Origin: Zygnema cylindricum
Taxonomy: Eukaryota > Streptophyta > Zygnematophyceae > Zygnematales > Zygnemataceae
Assembly: GCA_037447655.1 (NCBI GenBank)
Contig: JBBHKE010002268.1
Span: 47,501-111,500 of the forward strand
DNA: 64,000 nt
Direction: 5' to 3'
Shown in pieces: positions 22,568 to 33,299 of this stretch. Both the position numbers and the translations under genes were made by a program. Under the pieces are notes generated by a model. That model searched no databases, had not been told where the DNA came from, and worked only from the letters and a program-made list of their open reading frames with translations. Within the stretch, counting starts at the first letter, position 1; every line of letters starts with the position of its first letter.

Positions 22568-23071
22568 GTGGGGTTTTGAAACTATAACTATGGAATTTAT
22601 ATTATTTAATGTGATAAATACCTGCACCTGATATTTGACGGTGCAGGGGGCCGTGATTTAATCTTACTTACTGCGATTAAATAAGAAATGTGATTATTAA
22701 AGATATGGGATTATTGCTAAGTTCCACATCAATTATACAAAACAGCAGCAAAACATAGTTCAAACATGATAATACGGAACCATGTATGACGGCATTCGCG
22801 CCTCGTTTTGGTTCCAAACGTTTATCTCAAAGTGAAAATCAAAATAGCGTACACAACGCTAATAACGATTGTCGGTGTAGTTTGGCGTACGGACACATCA
22901 CACTAAAACTGGTGAATCAAACCGAACAAATTAAAACCTTAATTGTGAAACCCTAAAACTAAAAGTGAAACTCTATTTGCAAACCTTGGTTTTGCTCCGC
23001 GCTTACGGCAGTATGTACCAAGGCATAATAGTACAAACTTGATACAAAACGACGACAAAACATATTAACTA
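22568..23071. other. Intergenic, one MITE end
   Basis: No gene. An F1 right end (GCTAATAACGATTGTCGGTG) ends at 22877; its left end was not found. Confidence 0.5.
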
Positions 23072-23270
23072 CACCTTGAATCGTTATTAGGGTATAGAAA
23101 TTATTAGTGTAAAGAATAAATTAGCGTCATTCATTCTAATTTAGTGCCGGGGGACGTGGCAGTTTATAGTCCACGTCCATAAATAGTGTAATTTATTATA
23201 TTTAAGGTATCAATATCAAAGTTTTGGGGTGCCGATATAGCGTACATAAGGCTAATAAAGATTCACGGTG
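23072..23270. mobile_element. F1 MITE, short form (199 bp), inverted orientation
   Basis: CACCTTGAATCGTTATTAGG to CTAATAAAGATTCACGGTG with TA on both sides (23070-23071, 23271-23272). The internal core is the reverse complement of that in 8463-8661. Same length to the base. Confidence 0.85.
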
Positions 23271-23552
23271 TACCTTTGACTTTATGGAAACCGATCTTGC
23301 GACCGGCTAAAGCCGAACAAAGAAGTGCAACGACGAGGTCTGTGTTAGGGTAACATTCCATTAGGCGGTCCCAACAATGTACAAACAAGTCTACTAACAG
23401 CGTTTACTGCAAGTCCGCTTCATTTTGTCGGGACAGTAACTAACTTTCCTCAATTATGATTGGCGCCGCATAGGATAGAGTTCAGATTCTTAAAATCTTA
23501 AAAAAATCTACAAACGGAAAGTCAGAACGAAATATTTGTACAACCGGAGATA

Positions 23553-23726
23553 CACCTTAAATCGTTATTAGCGTATAGAAATTATTAGTGTAAAAGAAAA
23601 AATTAGCGTCATTCATTATAATTTAGTGCCAAGAGACGTGGTAGATTATGGTCCACGTCCTTAAATAGTGTAATTTATTATATTTAAGGTATCAATGTCA
23701 AAATTTTGGGGTGACGATTCACGGTG
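23553..23726. mobile_element. F1 MITE, short form with 25-bp internal loss (174 bp)
   Basis: Left end CACCTTAAATCGTTATTAGC, right end GACGATTCACGGTG, TA on both sides. Compared with 23072-23270 it lacks the stretch between GGGGTG and ACGATT near the right end. Confidence 0.8.
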
Positions 23727-23999
23727 TAGTTAATGATCCGTACGTCAAGTTTGCGGCCAGATTTTGATTTTGAAAATGGAAATCAAAATTTCGAAATAGA
23801 ATGGCAAAAAAAAAACGGCAAACTTTGACGATCGCAACAAACTTTAAATGTCAGTGGATGTGAGACGGAGCGTGCGAGGATATTTTCGGCTGACTTGCAT
23901 CCAGTGTGGCAGAAGTTTAAAAGAGCATAGAAATTGCCAAAAAGACATTCGTACAGGGAAGGCAACGAAAACGACACTTCTTTAGCCATGGGCATCATC

Positions 24000-24370
24000 C
24001 ATGGGCAAAGGGTTGAAAGGAAAACTCTACAAATGTCACAATAAATTTATGTGACGTCACAAACAATTTTGAACAATCATGTGCGTCATCACACATTGTA
24101 GACGTTGACAACTGTCACAGACATTGTCACACATTGTAGACGTTGACAAACGTCCCGGGCACTGTCACCAATTGTAGACATTGACAAGCTTCATGGGCAT
24201 TGTCACAGATTGTAGATGTTGACATCCGTCACAGGTAGCGTATACAACCGTCACACCCTTAAGTAACAATTATTTTGTTAAACATAAGAACAGATGAAAT
24301 TTGGGTCCGCTGGATCTGCGCTAAAAAACAAAGTAAGCTCGCTAAGTTTCAAGTACATAAAGACGCACCC
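24000..24370. mobile_element. F3 element copy, inverted, with 38-bp tandem units
   Basis: The right end (AAGTACATAAAGACGCACCC then TTA at 24371-24373) is the inverse of the left end at 6901. GCGCTAAAAAACAAAGTAAG also matches the inverse of the 6901 copy's subterminal DNA. From 24093 to about 24240 four units of 37-38 bp carry ATTGTAGACGTTGACA and ATTGTCAC. The left end is not resolved. Confidence 0.6.
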
Positions 24371-24599
24371 TTACACGCAAATTAAAGAACAACGTGAATT
24401 AAAAACCACTCAAAACATAAGTACTAAAAGTCCTGTACTAAAAATTTACTCTCACAAAACAAAAACTTTAAACACGAAAAAAATGGACCGCGTAAAAATA
24501 TCAATGAAGCTAAATGAAAATGTGCGCGTCTTCACGCGCGACCAAATCAAGCGACCATATTTACAATTCTTGATTCTTCCTTCCCTATAGTATGTACCA

Positions 24600-25509
24600 T
24601 TGTTTTGTAACGGTAAGGGTTTGCGGATAACCGATATGGGTTTTTTTTCGGGTAGGCGATAATCGATATATTGGTACGATATATCGCCATCGCCTTTATC
24701 GCCCATAAATAACCGATACTTATTGGTTATTATCGGCGATAGCAACAATATTGATAACTATTGGCGATATATATACGGACTGTACAGATAAATGTACGGC
24801 CAAATCACTCAACTGTACGTGTTATTCCCCCCGACGCCCCCTAGTCACTACCCCTATCTAGTGAGGTGCCTACCAATCTGATCATTTGTACCAGCCAAAA
24901 GTACAGTAACCGGCATAAGATATAAACGACTTTAGTACGGCTCAAGTTAAAACGTTGTACCTTTCGTATCCTACGCAATGGCTTTGTCCCTTTCTTCTTT
25001 GGGATCCACTGAAAACCTGCCACGTGTCAATCCGTTGGCTTTTTGGCATAAGCCGCCAAAAATAACATCCCGGGATGCCGGCGCTCACGCTGGTCGTCCG
25101 CTTGTATTTTCTCATTGAAAGTCGTCTATTCGATTCTGGCGGCGCGCAGAATGTTCTTTTGCGTCCTTTATACTTTGTGTCTGTTGTCCTTTTTCCGTTC
25201 CGTGATCAACAGTTTGTCAGTACAATGCCGTAGGTTCCCGTAAAATTCATGTTAAGTTAGCCGACCAAAAAGTACTACAAAGTGCAAAGTATTTTTTCGT
25301 CAAAGTCCGTAGATTTCCCGTAAATAACCGTACATTTCCTGTAAATAACAGTACATTTCCCATAAATTTTCCGTTCAGTTTACCGAATAGAAAGTACTCC
25401 TGGCCGAAAGTACGAGAGTTTAGATATATCGGGACCTCTCACCGTTCGATAACCGATAATAATCGATATCAGTGTTATCGCGATAATTTTTTTTACCGAT
25501 ATACAACAC
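24600..25509. mobile_element. F2-like element rich in CGATA palindromes
   Basis: The right end reads CCGATATACAACAC followed by TA, matching the inverted F2 start. The interior is full of GATAATCGATAT, ATATATCGCC and TTATCGCGATAA. The left end is degenerate (near GTTTTGTAACGG at about 24602), so the boundaries are approximate. No recognisable gene. Confidence 0.5.
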
Positions 25510-25511
25510 TA

Positions 25512-25895
25512 CAGTAGTATATACTCTCTTCAATACTACAAGTATGTTGACAAGTACTGCTGCATGGCAAAATATGCACCAATCATACGACACCAATCAG
25601 AAAAGCCGTACATAGGAAAATAAGCTAGAGGCCAACGGAACTACAACTCCAACAGCAGAGGTCGCAAAAGTCAAAAAAATTCATACCCGAAACCGACCGT
25701 TTTTTTTCTTTCAAAATCTGAGTAACCGACGCCCGACCTAGTTTTGTCACGCTCCAAAATTGTTAACTGTTAACCGACTGTCGTTTACGAAAAAAATATT
25801 AACCGAAACTCAATTTCTAGCTACTAACCGTGCCCACCCGTAATCGAAAAGGTACAATATTTCAATGCTCATTGTTATTAATGTTAAACATTTAT
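25512..25895. other. Intergenic, no gene seen
   Basis: AT-rich, with several 'ACCGAC' words at 25690-25830 but no larger structure I can name. Confidence 0.5.
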
Positions 25896-25897
25896 TA

Positions 25898-26499
25898 CAC
25901 CGCGAATCGTAATCATCGTAAATAAATAATTAATGTTATCCATTCCAATGTACATTTTTTCGTTTTTTCAAAACAAAGTTGTACTCTAGTTCATCAACAA
26001 CTCTAACTTAGGTGTCTGTCGGTAATAATTATCCGCTTTATAGAATATGACAAACGTACAATTTCACGTCATAATTATCCAATTTCTTAGGTACACATGC
26101 AAAATCAGACAAACGTACAATTTCATGTCATTATGACGTTTCCACTACGCGGTTTGTGAAAACGTACAACTTCACGTCATAATTATTTGATTTTTAGGTA
26201 CACATACAAAATCTGACAAACGTACGATTTCACATCATTATGACGTTTGCATTACGCGGTTTGTATTAAATCATTTTTTGTACTTTTGTCGTTAATACAG
26301 TACAATTTTGCACGATCAGACACTGATCGTAAGCCACACTATTTAAAACAACACTATAATAAAGTTGTTAGCGTTGATTAAAAAACTACCTTAAATAATG
26401 TAAAGAAAAATTTAGAGTTCTTTACTCTTTATAAGGTTTTTGGGTCAAAATTCGTGGTGACGGAATTAGCGTTAATAACGCTAATTACGATTCGCAGTG
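25898..26499. mobile_element. F1 MITE, long form (602 bp)
   Basis: Starts CACCGCGAATCGTAATCATC and ends GCTAATTACGATTCGCAGTG, flanked by TA (25896-25897, 26500-26501). Inside, a unit with GTACAATTTCACGTCATAAT recurs three times at about 26050-26240, an internal expansion. Confidence 0.78.
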
Positions 26500-26501
26500 T
26501 A

Positions 26502-27109
26502 GTGTTAAAGGAAAATTATGATTAATGATACTATTTAATGCAAAGAGACGTGGCAGGTTATAGTCCACATCTTTAAATAATATTGTTAACTTTATTTTAT
26601 GATGTTAATGTTTATTCTTTCGCAAATCTAAATTTTTCGCTACAATTTCTCGGATAGTTTTTCTTTCGACTACAATACTATGTTATGAATTATGCAAAAA
26701 ATGTAAAGTTTTAATTATAAATGTTTACAAAAAAAGTCTTAGTTGTTCACATAGAAAATTAATTAGCAAGAAACAGATTGTGATGAGCAAAATAATCAAA
26801 ACATATTTTGTAGTATCAAACATATTAAAAATCAAATCACAACCTTGTCCTATATTCGTTTCTATTATACAAATTCTCAACCTCAAACCTAAAAAATACA
26901 CAAAATATATAAATCTAAATATGGTATAAATACTTCGCTTTGGTAATTTGGGAAAAATAAACATTTCGGTTTAAGAAGAAAAAAAGATAAACACTAGAAA
27001 AATTGTGAAAATAAAAAAATAAATAAAGAAAAAAATATATATGTATAACTAATTCTAAAAAAATAACAATAATTAGAAAACAAAACAAAACACAAAACTA
27101 TGCATTTAA
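26502..27109. other. AT-rich flank of the hAT element
   Basis: Contains a fragment of the F1 short-form core (GAGACGTGGCAGGTTATAGTCC near 26548), then very AT-rich DNA that is probably the 3' non-coding part of the hAT transposon. No gene. Confidence 0.5.
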
Positions 27110-29343
27110 AAGAGCTCGGTTGGATCTAACACATAAAAGATCACTAACAATTGAAGCCGCCAGTGCGCTCGTCTTCTTTGTTATCGTGTTCTCGGCATAA
27201 AAAAAACTGCATTCTGACATGGAACTAGAAGCCGGAATAGCTAGAATAGATCTAGCAACACCGACTAGAATAGGAAATCCTCCATCTTTTACACGTACAT
27301 ATGATTTCTTTTTCCACCATTTAAGTTTGTAAAGTTCAATCTTTTGTTGTTGGTTAATTTTAAGTCAAAATAACGTTTCAATTCGTCACTAACGAGCATT
27401 TTTTGTCAGTGGTAATAAAAACCTCATTTTCGTCATCGCTCTCACCAAAAAAATTGTTGAAACCGTCGATATTTTCCGATATTTTTCGTTTTTTTGTGAT
27501 ACGTTGAGGACTACCGAAATCAACGTCATCACCTAGGTCGTTAACAAGTTCTTGAAGTTTGACCCTATCGCTTTCAATTTCTGTTTTCGATACCCCAATT
27601 ATTTCAAGCTTTTGTTTTTGTCGGGGATCTAAGAGAACCCCGATAATATGATACTCATGAAGGCCCCACATCAGTAACGCAAATTTCATAAAAAGTTCTT
27701 TCAATTTCTGCAAGTTTGGGGAATCGGCCGGGTATTCTTTTTCACCGTTATTGTAAGATGTTTTTCTTTTCTTACAATGGTTATGCAGAGACGTTAGTTC
27801 AAACAAAACCAAATGTAAAGTTGGTTCTTTCAACTTTTCCAACTTTAGGGTCGCTTCTTGAAACCTTTCCAAAAATCGAATAAGTTTGGAAAGGTGAGTC
27901 TTATCGATACAAGCAAAAAGTATCAATTTATTTTTTGCTTGAGTGATTGGTCCTATCTCATTGAATGCATCGTACATACTCTTAAGCATTCGGAGCAAAG
28001 AACTCCACCGCGTTGCGTTTTTTGTTTTAAAGTGTTTTTCAAAAGATTTTGTAAATTACTCTGTTTGAAAAACGTGACCAATGATTTACACGCATCTATT
28101 AGATTAAAGAATTCAAGAACTTCCACTTCGTATTTGTATTTTTTGGAAGTTTCGCTCTTGTTCAAAATAGTTGTCACAATTGTAGCAATTTTATGGTCCG
28201 CGCAAGGTATCCAAGTAAACATACTCGGTAGACCTTCAGTCGCACACATGTTAGAGCCACTGTCGGTCAAAACAACGCATTTATTTGCTAAAACATCAAA
28301 ATTGGACAATTCAAAATTGGTGAAACAATTTTTGAAAGTCGTTAAAACATTTTTCACGGTATGTTATTCCTCCGGAAAATGGTCGACTTGAAGCGTCCGA
28401 GCATGAAGTTTAAATTCTTTGTCAATAAAATGAGCCGTTACTGACAAGAATGAGGCATTTTTTATCGTCTCGGTCTAGAGATCGGTCATAAATGCGACGA
28501 AAACATTGTTATCAATATTTTTTTAAAGTTTTGGGATGATTAAAACCACGAATATCTTTGGCAGAAGATATAATGTAGTTTTTTTACGCCATTGGCGGAC
28601 GGAAGTAGTTGGTCGATGTCAACACTTTTGTTGGACGAAACATCAACATCAAATAATGCTTGACAAAATGCTTGAAAACCTGGGAACAAAAAAAAAAAAA
28701 AAACAACATACAATTATTAACCATGATCAATAAATAAGGTTTATATCAAAATAACATCATGACAAACCAAATAATAATAAAAAAATAAAAATAAGCGTAC
28801 GAATATAAATTATAGATAAAAAAATAGTGATGAAGCTCAATAATATAAATTTATTAACAAAACAAGTTATAATGACATATACATTAACGCCATCCTAAAT
28901 GGAATTCAAAATAAATCATACCTGAACCGTCGACCATCGAAAATGGTCGAAGGTCCTTGCAACACCTAAACGCCACTATTTTCGCAATTTTTTTTTCAGT
29001 CACTCGTTTTCGCCTCCGTTTTTGAAAGAAAATTACGAAAAATTCCTTTATAACTATCCATGTTGCCCAAAGCTAAACATGTGTGATTGCTAATTTTTGA
29101 AGTACCATTTGTTGACTTGTATTGATAAACTACGAAACATGTATTACAAGCCACTAAACCTCCCCCCTTTACTATGTATTTGTTTGATGTTTTAGTTTCA
29201 TAGACATGTTCAATTGTTTTGCAGCAACTTGAAGTGGCCCTACTTTCTTTCACCAGGTAATACTGAGCAGTTTCACCATTTTTTGATTTTTTAAGTTCGT
29301 TTTGGATTGTAGTTTTAAGAGAAGCGAGAATGCTTTTGTCCAT
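27110..29343 (-). pseudogene. hAT-superfamily transposase, broken
   Basis: Reading on the minus strand from ATG at 29343, the first exon (to 28996) has a BED-like zinc finger (CNTC then NHTC) after a basic region. A catalytic part follows at about 28490-27990: a first-Asp region (FMTDL), SVTAHFIDKEFKLHARTL, then VLTDSGSNMCA and WIPCADHKI, the second-Asp and following motifs of hAT transposases. A helical insertion domain follows (27998-27378). The C-terminal dimerisation domain lies at 27370-27110 (KWWKKKSY, FPILVGVARSILAIPASS). The frame changes at least near 28380, 27990 and 27380, and a stop interrupts the first-Asp region, so it cannot make an intact enzyme. hAT is clear; the subfamily is not. 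Confidence 0.85.
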
Positions 29344-29399
29344 TTTGGTGTATGACTAGGTTTTGTTTGAATTGTGGTCAAGTTTTTATAACTTAAATA

Positions 29400-29760
29400 A
29401 CATTCCCATTTATAGATTTATTGTTTGAAACATGTGAGTAAGCTAATAATTAGGCTTTTTCTTGGGAAATTGACGTAATAATTTGATTTCCGCTGATTTA
29501 TTAACTAATAATGACTACATGTCGCGTGACATTGACACAATAATATGATATATTTGTGGAAACTTGGTATAAAACGCATAATTAGCACTTTGCAATAATG
29601 TACGATGTATGAGTAAGCCAATAATTACGATGTGTCGCGTTATATTGATATAATAATTTGACATATTTTTGGAAGCACCGCATAAAGTGCATAATTAACA
29701 CTTTACAATAGATTACGATTTGCGACCCTTATCTTTTTGTAAGATTTGAAATGAATAGTG
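29400..29760. repeat. Imperfect 125-bp direct repeat beside the hAT gene
   Basis: Two units share GAGTAAGC-AATAATTA, ATGTCGCGT-A-ATTGA and GCATAATTA-CACTTT-CAATA. They are likely subterminal DNA of the hAT element, but I did not find its terminal repeats or an 8-bp duplication. Confidence 0.45.
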
Positions 29761-29832
29761 TACGAAATGAAACCGTAATCAATTGTACATATGAAATTAA
29801 AATTATATAAAATTATGCAATGAATTGTTTGA

Positions 29833-30143
29833 AAATGTACAGTTTATCGTCACTATGTCGTTTGCACTACACGGTTTGTTAAATCGCACTTACATGATAC
29901 CGGCCTGTATTGAATCATTATATGTATTCTTTTTACTTAAAAAAGTACAATTTTGCACGGTTGGAGGTCGTCCGTACACACCACTATTTAAAACGAATCT
30001 ATATTATAATTAAAAACGCTAATTAAACTTTACCTTTAATAGAATAATGAAAAAATTATAATCATTTACTCTATTTCGTGTGATAGAGTCGAAATTTCGA
30101 GCCACCGAATCAGAGTAATTTATTCTAATTACGATTCGAAGTG
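29833..30143. mobile_element. F1 MITE, long form, right part
   Basis: Closely follows 21490-21803 (GTACAGTTTATCGTCACTAT, AAAAACGCTAATTAAAC) and ends ATTACGATTCGAAGTG before TA at 30144-30145. The left third is missing or too diverged to place. Confidence 0.7.
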
Positions 30144-30145
30144 TA

Positions 30146-30492
30146 GTGTTGTGTATTGAGGACCTATTGCCGATATTCAATATATATCGAATTTTAGGTA
30201 CCCGATAATCGATATGTCGAGACCATGCAAGGAGAAGCTAAATATCCAGATTTTTTTTTTTTTCGGATTTTTTCTTAAAACCTACGCGGCGCTCAGTGGA
30301 AGTCCGTCGATTTTGCGCACGGTTTACCATACTTTCCCTGTAGTGTATCTGTACGGACACCCTTTTTTTGCGATATATATCGCGATAAATTATGTTGGTC
30401 GCGGTACGATGTATCGAGGACTTTGCTCGATCAATATTCGATATATCGAATATCGAAATTATCGCGATATGAAACTACCCAATACCCAACAC
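30146..30492. mobile_element. F2 MITE (347 bp) sharing its TA with the F1 copy before it
   Basis: Starts GTGTTGTGTATTGAGGACC and ends CCCAATACCCAACAC. The interior has ATATATCGCGATAAAT and ATTCGATATATCGAAT palindromes. The left TA (30144-30145) is also the right TA of the F1 copy; the right flank is TT. Confidence 0.7.
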
Positions 30493-30504
30493 TTTTGATT
30501 ACTA

Positions 30505-30703
30505 CACCTTGAATCGTTATTAGCATATATAAATTAGTAGTGTAAAGAACAAATTAGCGTCATTCATTCTAATATAGTGTCAGGAGACGTGGCAAATTAT
30601 GGTCCATGTCTTTGAATAGTATAATTTGTTATATTTAAGGTATTAATGTCAAAATTTTGGGGTGCCGATAAAGCGTACATAAGGCTAATAACGATTCACG
30701 GTG
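30505..30703. mobile_element. F1 MITE, short form (199 bp), inverted orientation
   Basis: CACCTTGAATCGTTATTAGC to GCTAATAACGATTCACGGTG, TA at 30503-30504 and 30704-30705. Nearly the same as 23072-23270. Confidence 0.87.
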
Positions 30704-30858
30704 TAGTTGGCGTAAGTTTTTGTACGTTCTTATATTTTTTATCAAAATTCTCAAAAAATAGGCATAAATGACCGTTTTTGCTATATCGCAACCGCGACGC
30801 AATCGCTCAATCCATCCATTTTGTGACTACTGTACATTGTACCCTCAAGGAGGACACT

Positions 30859-31474
30859 AAACGACGAATCGTAATTAGAGTAAATAACGCTAATTCGGTC
30901 ACCCTAAATTTTGACTCTACCACCTTAAATAAAGTAAATGATTCTAATTTTTCATTATTCTATTTAAGGTGTGGATTAATTAGCGTAAAAAATTATAATA
31001 TAGGTACATTTTAGATAGTATGGAAAACGGACGAAGTCCGACCGTGCAAATTTGTACTTTTATAAGTAAAAAGGTATAAATAATGTTTTAATAGAATCAC
31101 GCTCGCACGTGAAATCACACAGAACAAAAAAGTCGATCACATCGAAAAAACGTCTTTCGCATAACTCTCGTCCGTCGACAGCATCGTCGTCAGTGTGAAC
31201 ATTAACTGACATTCAGTGCGACAAATAGTTTTAAAGTCATAATGACGTCAAAACTATACGGACTAATAGATTTTGTACGTTTGCGTAGTTTAGTGTTGAT
31301 AATTTCAGCGCGGATAATTGTTGCCGACATAACCCAATATAGAGTACTTAAATAAATTAGAGTAAACTTCCTCTGTGAAAAAGTTATATCACATAAATTA
31401 GAGTTCGTTACTCTAATTGTTTTTTTGGTTTTTTTACTCTAATTTTTTCATTACTCTAATTACGATTCGAGATG
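30859..31474. mobile_element. F1 MITE, long form, opposite orientation to 21315
   Basis: The left end near ACGACGAATCGTAATTAGAG is damaged; the right end TTACGATTCGAGATG is followed by TA (31475-31476). The interior shows the reverse-complement order of 21315-21803 (GACGAAGTCCGACCGTGCAA, AAATTAGAGTTCGTTACTCT). Confidence 0.68.
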
Positions 31475-31481
31475 TATAGTA

Positions 31482-31850
31482 CACCGTAAATCGATATTAG
31501 CGTACATGACACTAATTGGGGTACCTCTTTATATTGGGCAAATTCTCAAAAAGAGTAAAGTACGCTAAATGAATTTGAATGTTATTTGAGGTACCCCGCC
31601 CAATACAGTTTATAAATGTAATTTAGTGCTCTTTTAAATAGTGTAGTGTACGGACAGTCAGATCCGTACTATTCCGTACCTTTTTAAATATAAAATTACA
31701 AAAAAAATATTTAGGCCGTCGCGCGCGTACGAAAATATGCTCTGAAAAAAATGGCCGAATGAGGTCGGCAAAAGAGACGTTCCCATTTGTTCGAATGTCG
31801 TTGGAGTGGTCGGCCGTGTGAACATTGGACATGCGTGTAGGTCGAAAGTT
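31482..31850. mobile_element. F1 MITE, long form, right end missing
   Basis: Starts CACCGTAAATCGATATTAGC after TA (31480-31481), five bases from the previous copy's TA. It shares AAATAGTGTAGTGTACGGAC and later words with 18598-19146. No right terminal repeat was found. Confidence 0.6.
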
Positions 31851-32039
31851 ACATAATTTTTCCGTAAATCAATCCAACTGTGTGATATGTGACCTTGTCG
31901 TCGTTGTTTAAATTAATAGATTTTTTCTACAGTATTTTCCAGGTTTTTTATGTTAGTATAAAAGAAAAAGAAAAGGACGAACAACCTGCCTCCACCTCCT
32001 CTCTCTAGCCCCCATACTTGTTGTAGTCACTGAAGGATA

Positions 32040-32482
32040 TGTTGAAAAGTGATATTTTGTATTTTACCTTTTTGATTCCGGCAGTTCTCGTACTTGTCGT
32101 AATCACTGAGAATTGACAGGCCATGGCTGTCTTAGACAGATGAGAGGATAGACATAAGACAAAGCTCCTGCAAAACATAATTATAATTGCCACTAACAGG
32201 TTTTGATCCTCTCATACTTGTCGTAGTCACTGAGAATTGACAGGCCATGGCTGTCTTAGACAGATGAGAGGATAGACATAAGACAAAGCTCATGCAAAAC
32301 ATTATTATAATTGCCACTAACAGGTTTTGATCCTGTGACCTCCGGATGAGGGCCGTATGGAAAAGGCGCCCGTCTTAACCGTTAGGTCTTCACGTTTCGT
32401 TACATACTCTTGCACTTGATAGATATTTAAAGTATTATATTTGGCATATTTCATTTAACATCTTACGAAACGATACGCAACA
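32040..32482 (+). mobile_element. Solo LTR, family LTR-B, with 124-bp internal duplication
   Basis: Begins TGTTGAAAAGTGATATTTTG and ends ACGATACGCAACA, so it has TG...CA ends with a 5-bp inverted TGTTG/CAACA. It matches 43886-44198 over its whole length except that a unit starting CTCGTACTTGTCGTA (about 32087) is repeated from 32211. No clear 5-bp target duplication (GGATA against AAGAA). It carries a reverse-oriented tRNA-like stretch (see 43960-44110). Confidence 0.8.
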
Positions 32483-33060
32483 AAGAAGATTAAAGATTAA
32501 AGTTTCTTATCTTACTATCTCAAGCTTACTTTGCTAAGCACTTAATTCAATCCCATCCATAACTTGGATGACTTTGAATAACAAGAGAATTCAGTTATTC
32601 CATCCGAATTCCTTCAGCCAAACATATTACAACAATTCTACAAGTTCATGTCAACATGTGAAAATTAGCCTTCAGGGTTTTTTATCCATCAACAGGAAAC
32701 AGGAACTACTCTTCCTGAATAGGGAATGTTATTCCTGTTCAATTAAATATGAATCAGGAAGTCCACGAATAAAACTCTCAATTGAGAATTAAGTTCGCAA
32801 GTGCAGCTAAATCTGCCTCAAAAGCTTTTGTCTGCAAACTAATTCAAGCAAGAAAAAAAAAAATATTCTATAAAAAAAAACACAAAATCTTGCAGGAACT
32901 TCACATTTATTTATAAAAAAAATTAGGCCCTTCGTAGTCAATGCAGTCAATAAATATTTGAACAAACTAATAGTTTAAACATCAATTGAAAAGCAAATGA
33001 GAGTCAGAAGCTTACTCAATTTTAAATGAGAGTTAGAAACAATCGATTAAAACCTTAATG
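32483..33060. other. Intergenic, no gene seen
   Basis: Ordinary AT-rich DNA after the solo LTR, with A-runs near 32850-32930. No gag-pol follows the LTR and no primer site is visible. Confidence 0.5.
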
Positions 33061-33134
33061 AAAGGTGAACTTACTTCGTTTTGATTAGAGTTGAAAACAA
33101 ACAACTTAAGATTTAATGAGAGTTACGAACTTAC

Positions 33135-33297
33135 TTCTTTCTGAAGTAGACAAGGAGCGATTCACCTTGCCAGCGAGCCTTGCTCTAAGAGCTTTGCCAC
33201 TAATGGCTGCCAAGAATTTCTGCCTCCCTCGTTTCTGTACTTTCTCTTGTTGCTGACCTGAACCACCATTGGTTTCTTTTAATGATGCCATTAACAT
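33135..33297 (-). CDS. Possible first exon of a small unrecognised gene
   Basis: From ATG at 33297 (a second ATG lies two codons on, at 33291) about 54 codons encode a basic Gln/Lys/Arg-rich peptide containing KRGRQKFLAAISGKALRARL, up to a strong donor (AAAGAA/GTAAGTTCG). The coding character is better than its surroundings. I do not recognise the family. The following DNA repeats the donor-like stretch (GAAGTAAGTTCACC near 33070, GAGTAAGCTTC near 33012), as if the exon-intron junction had been tandemly duplicated. No second exon identified. Confidence 0.3.
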
Positions 33298-33299
33298 TT

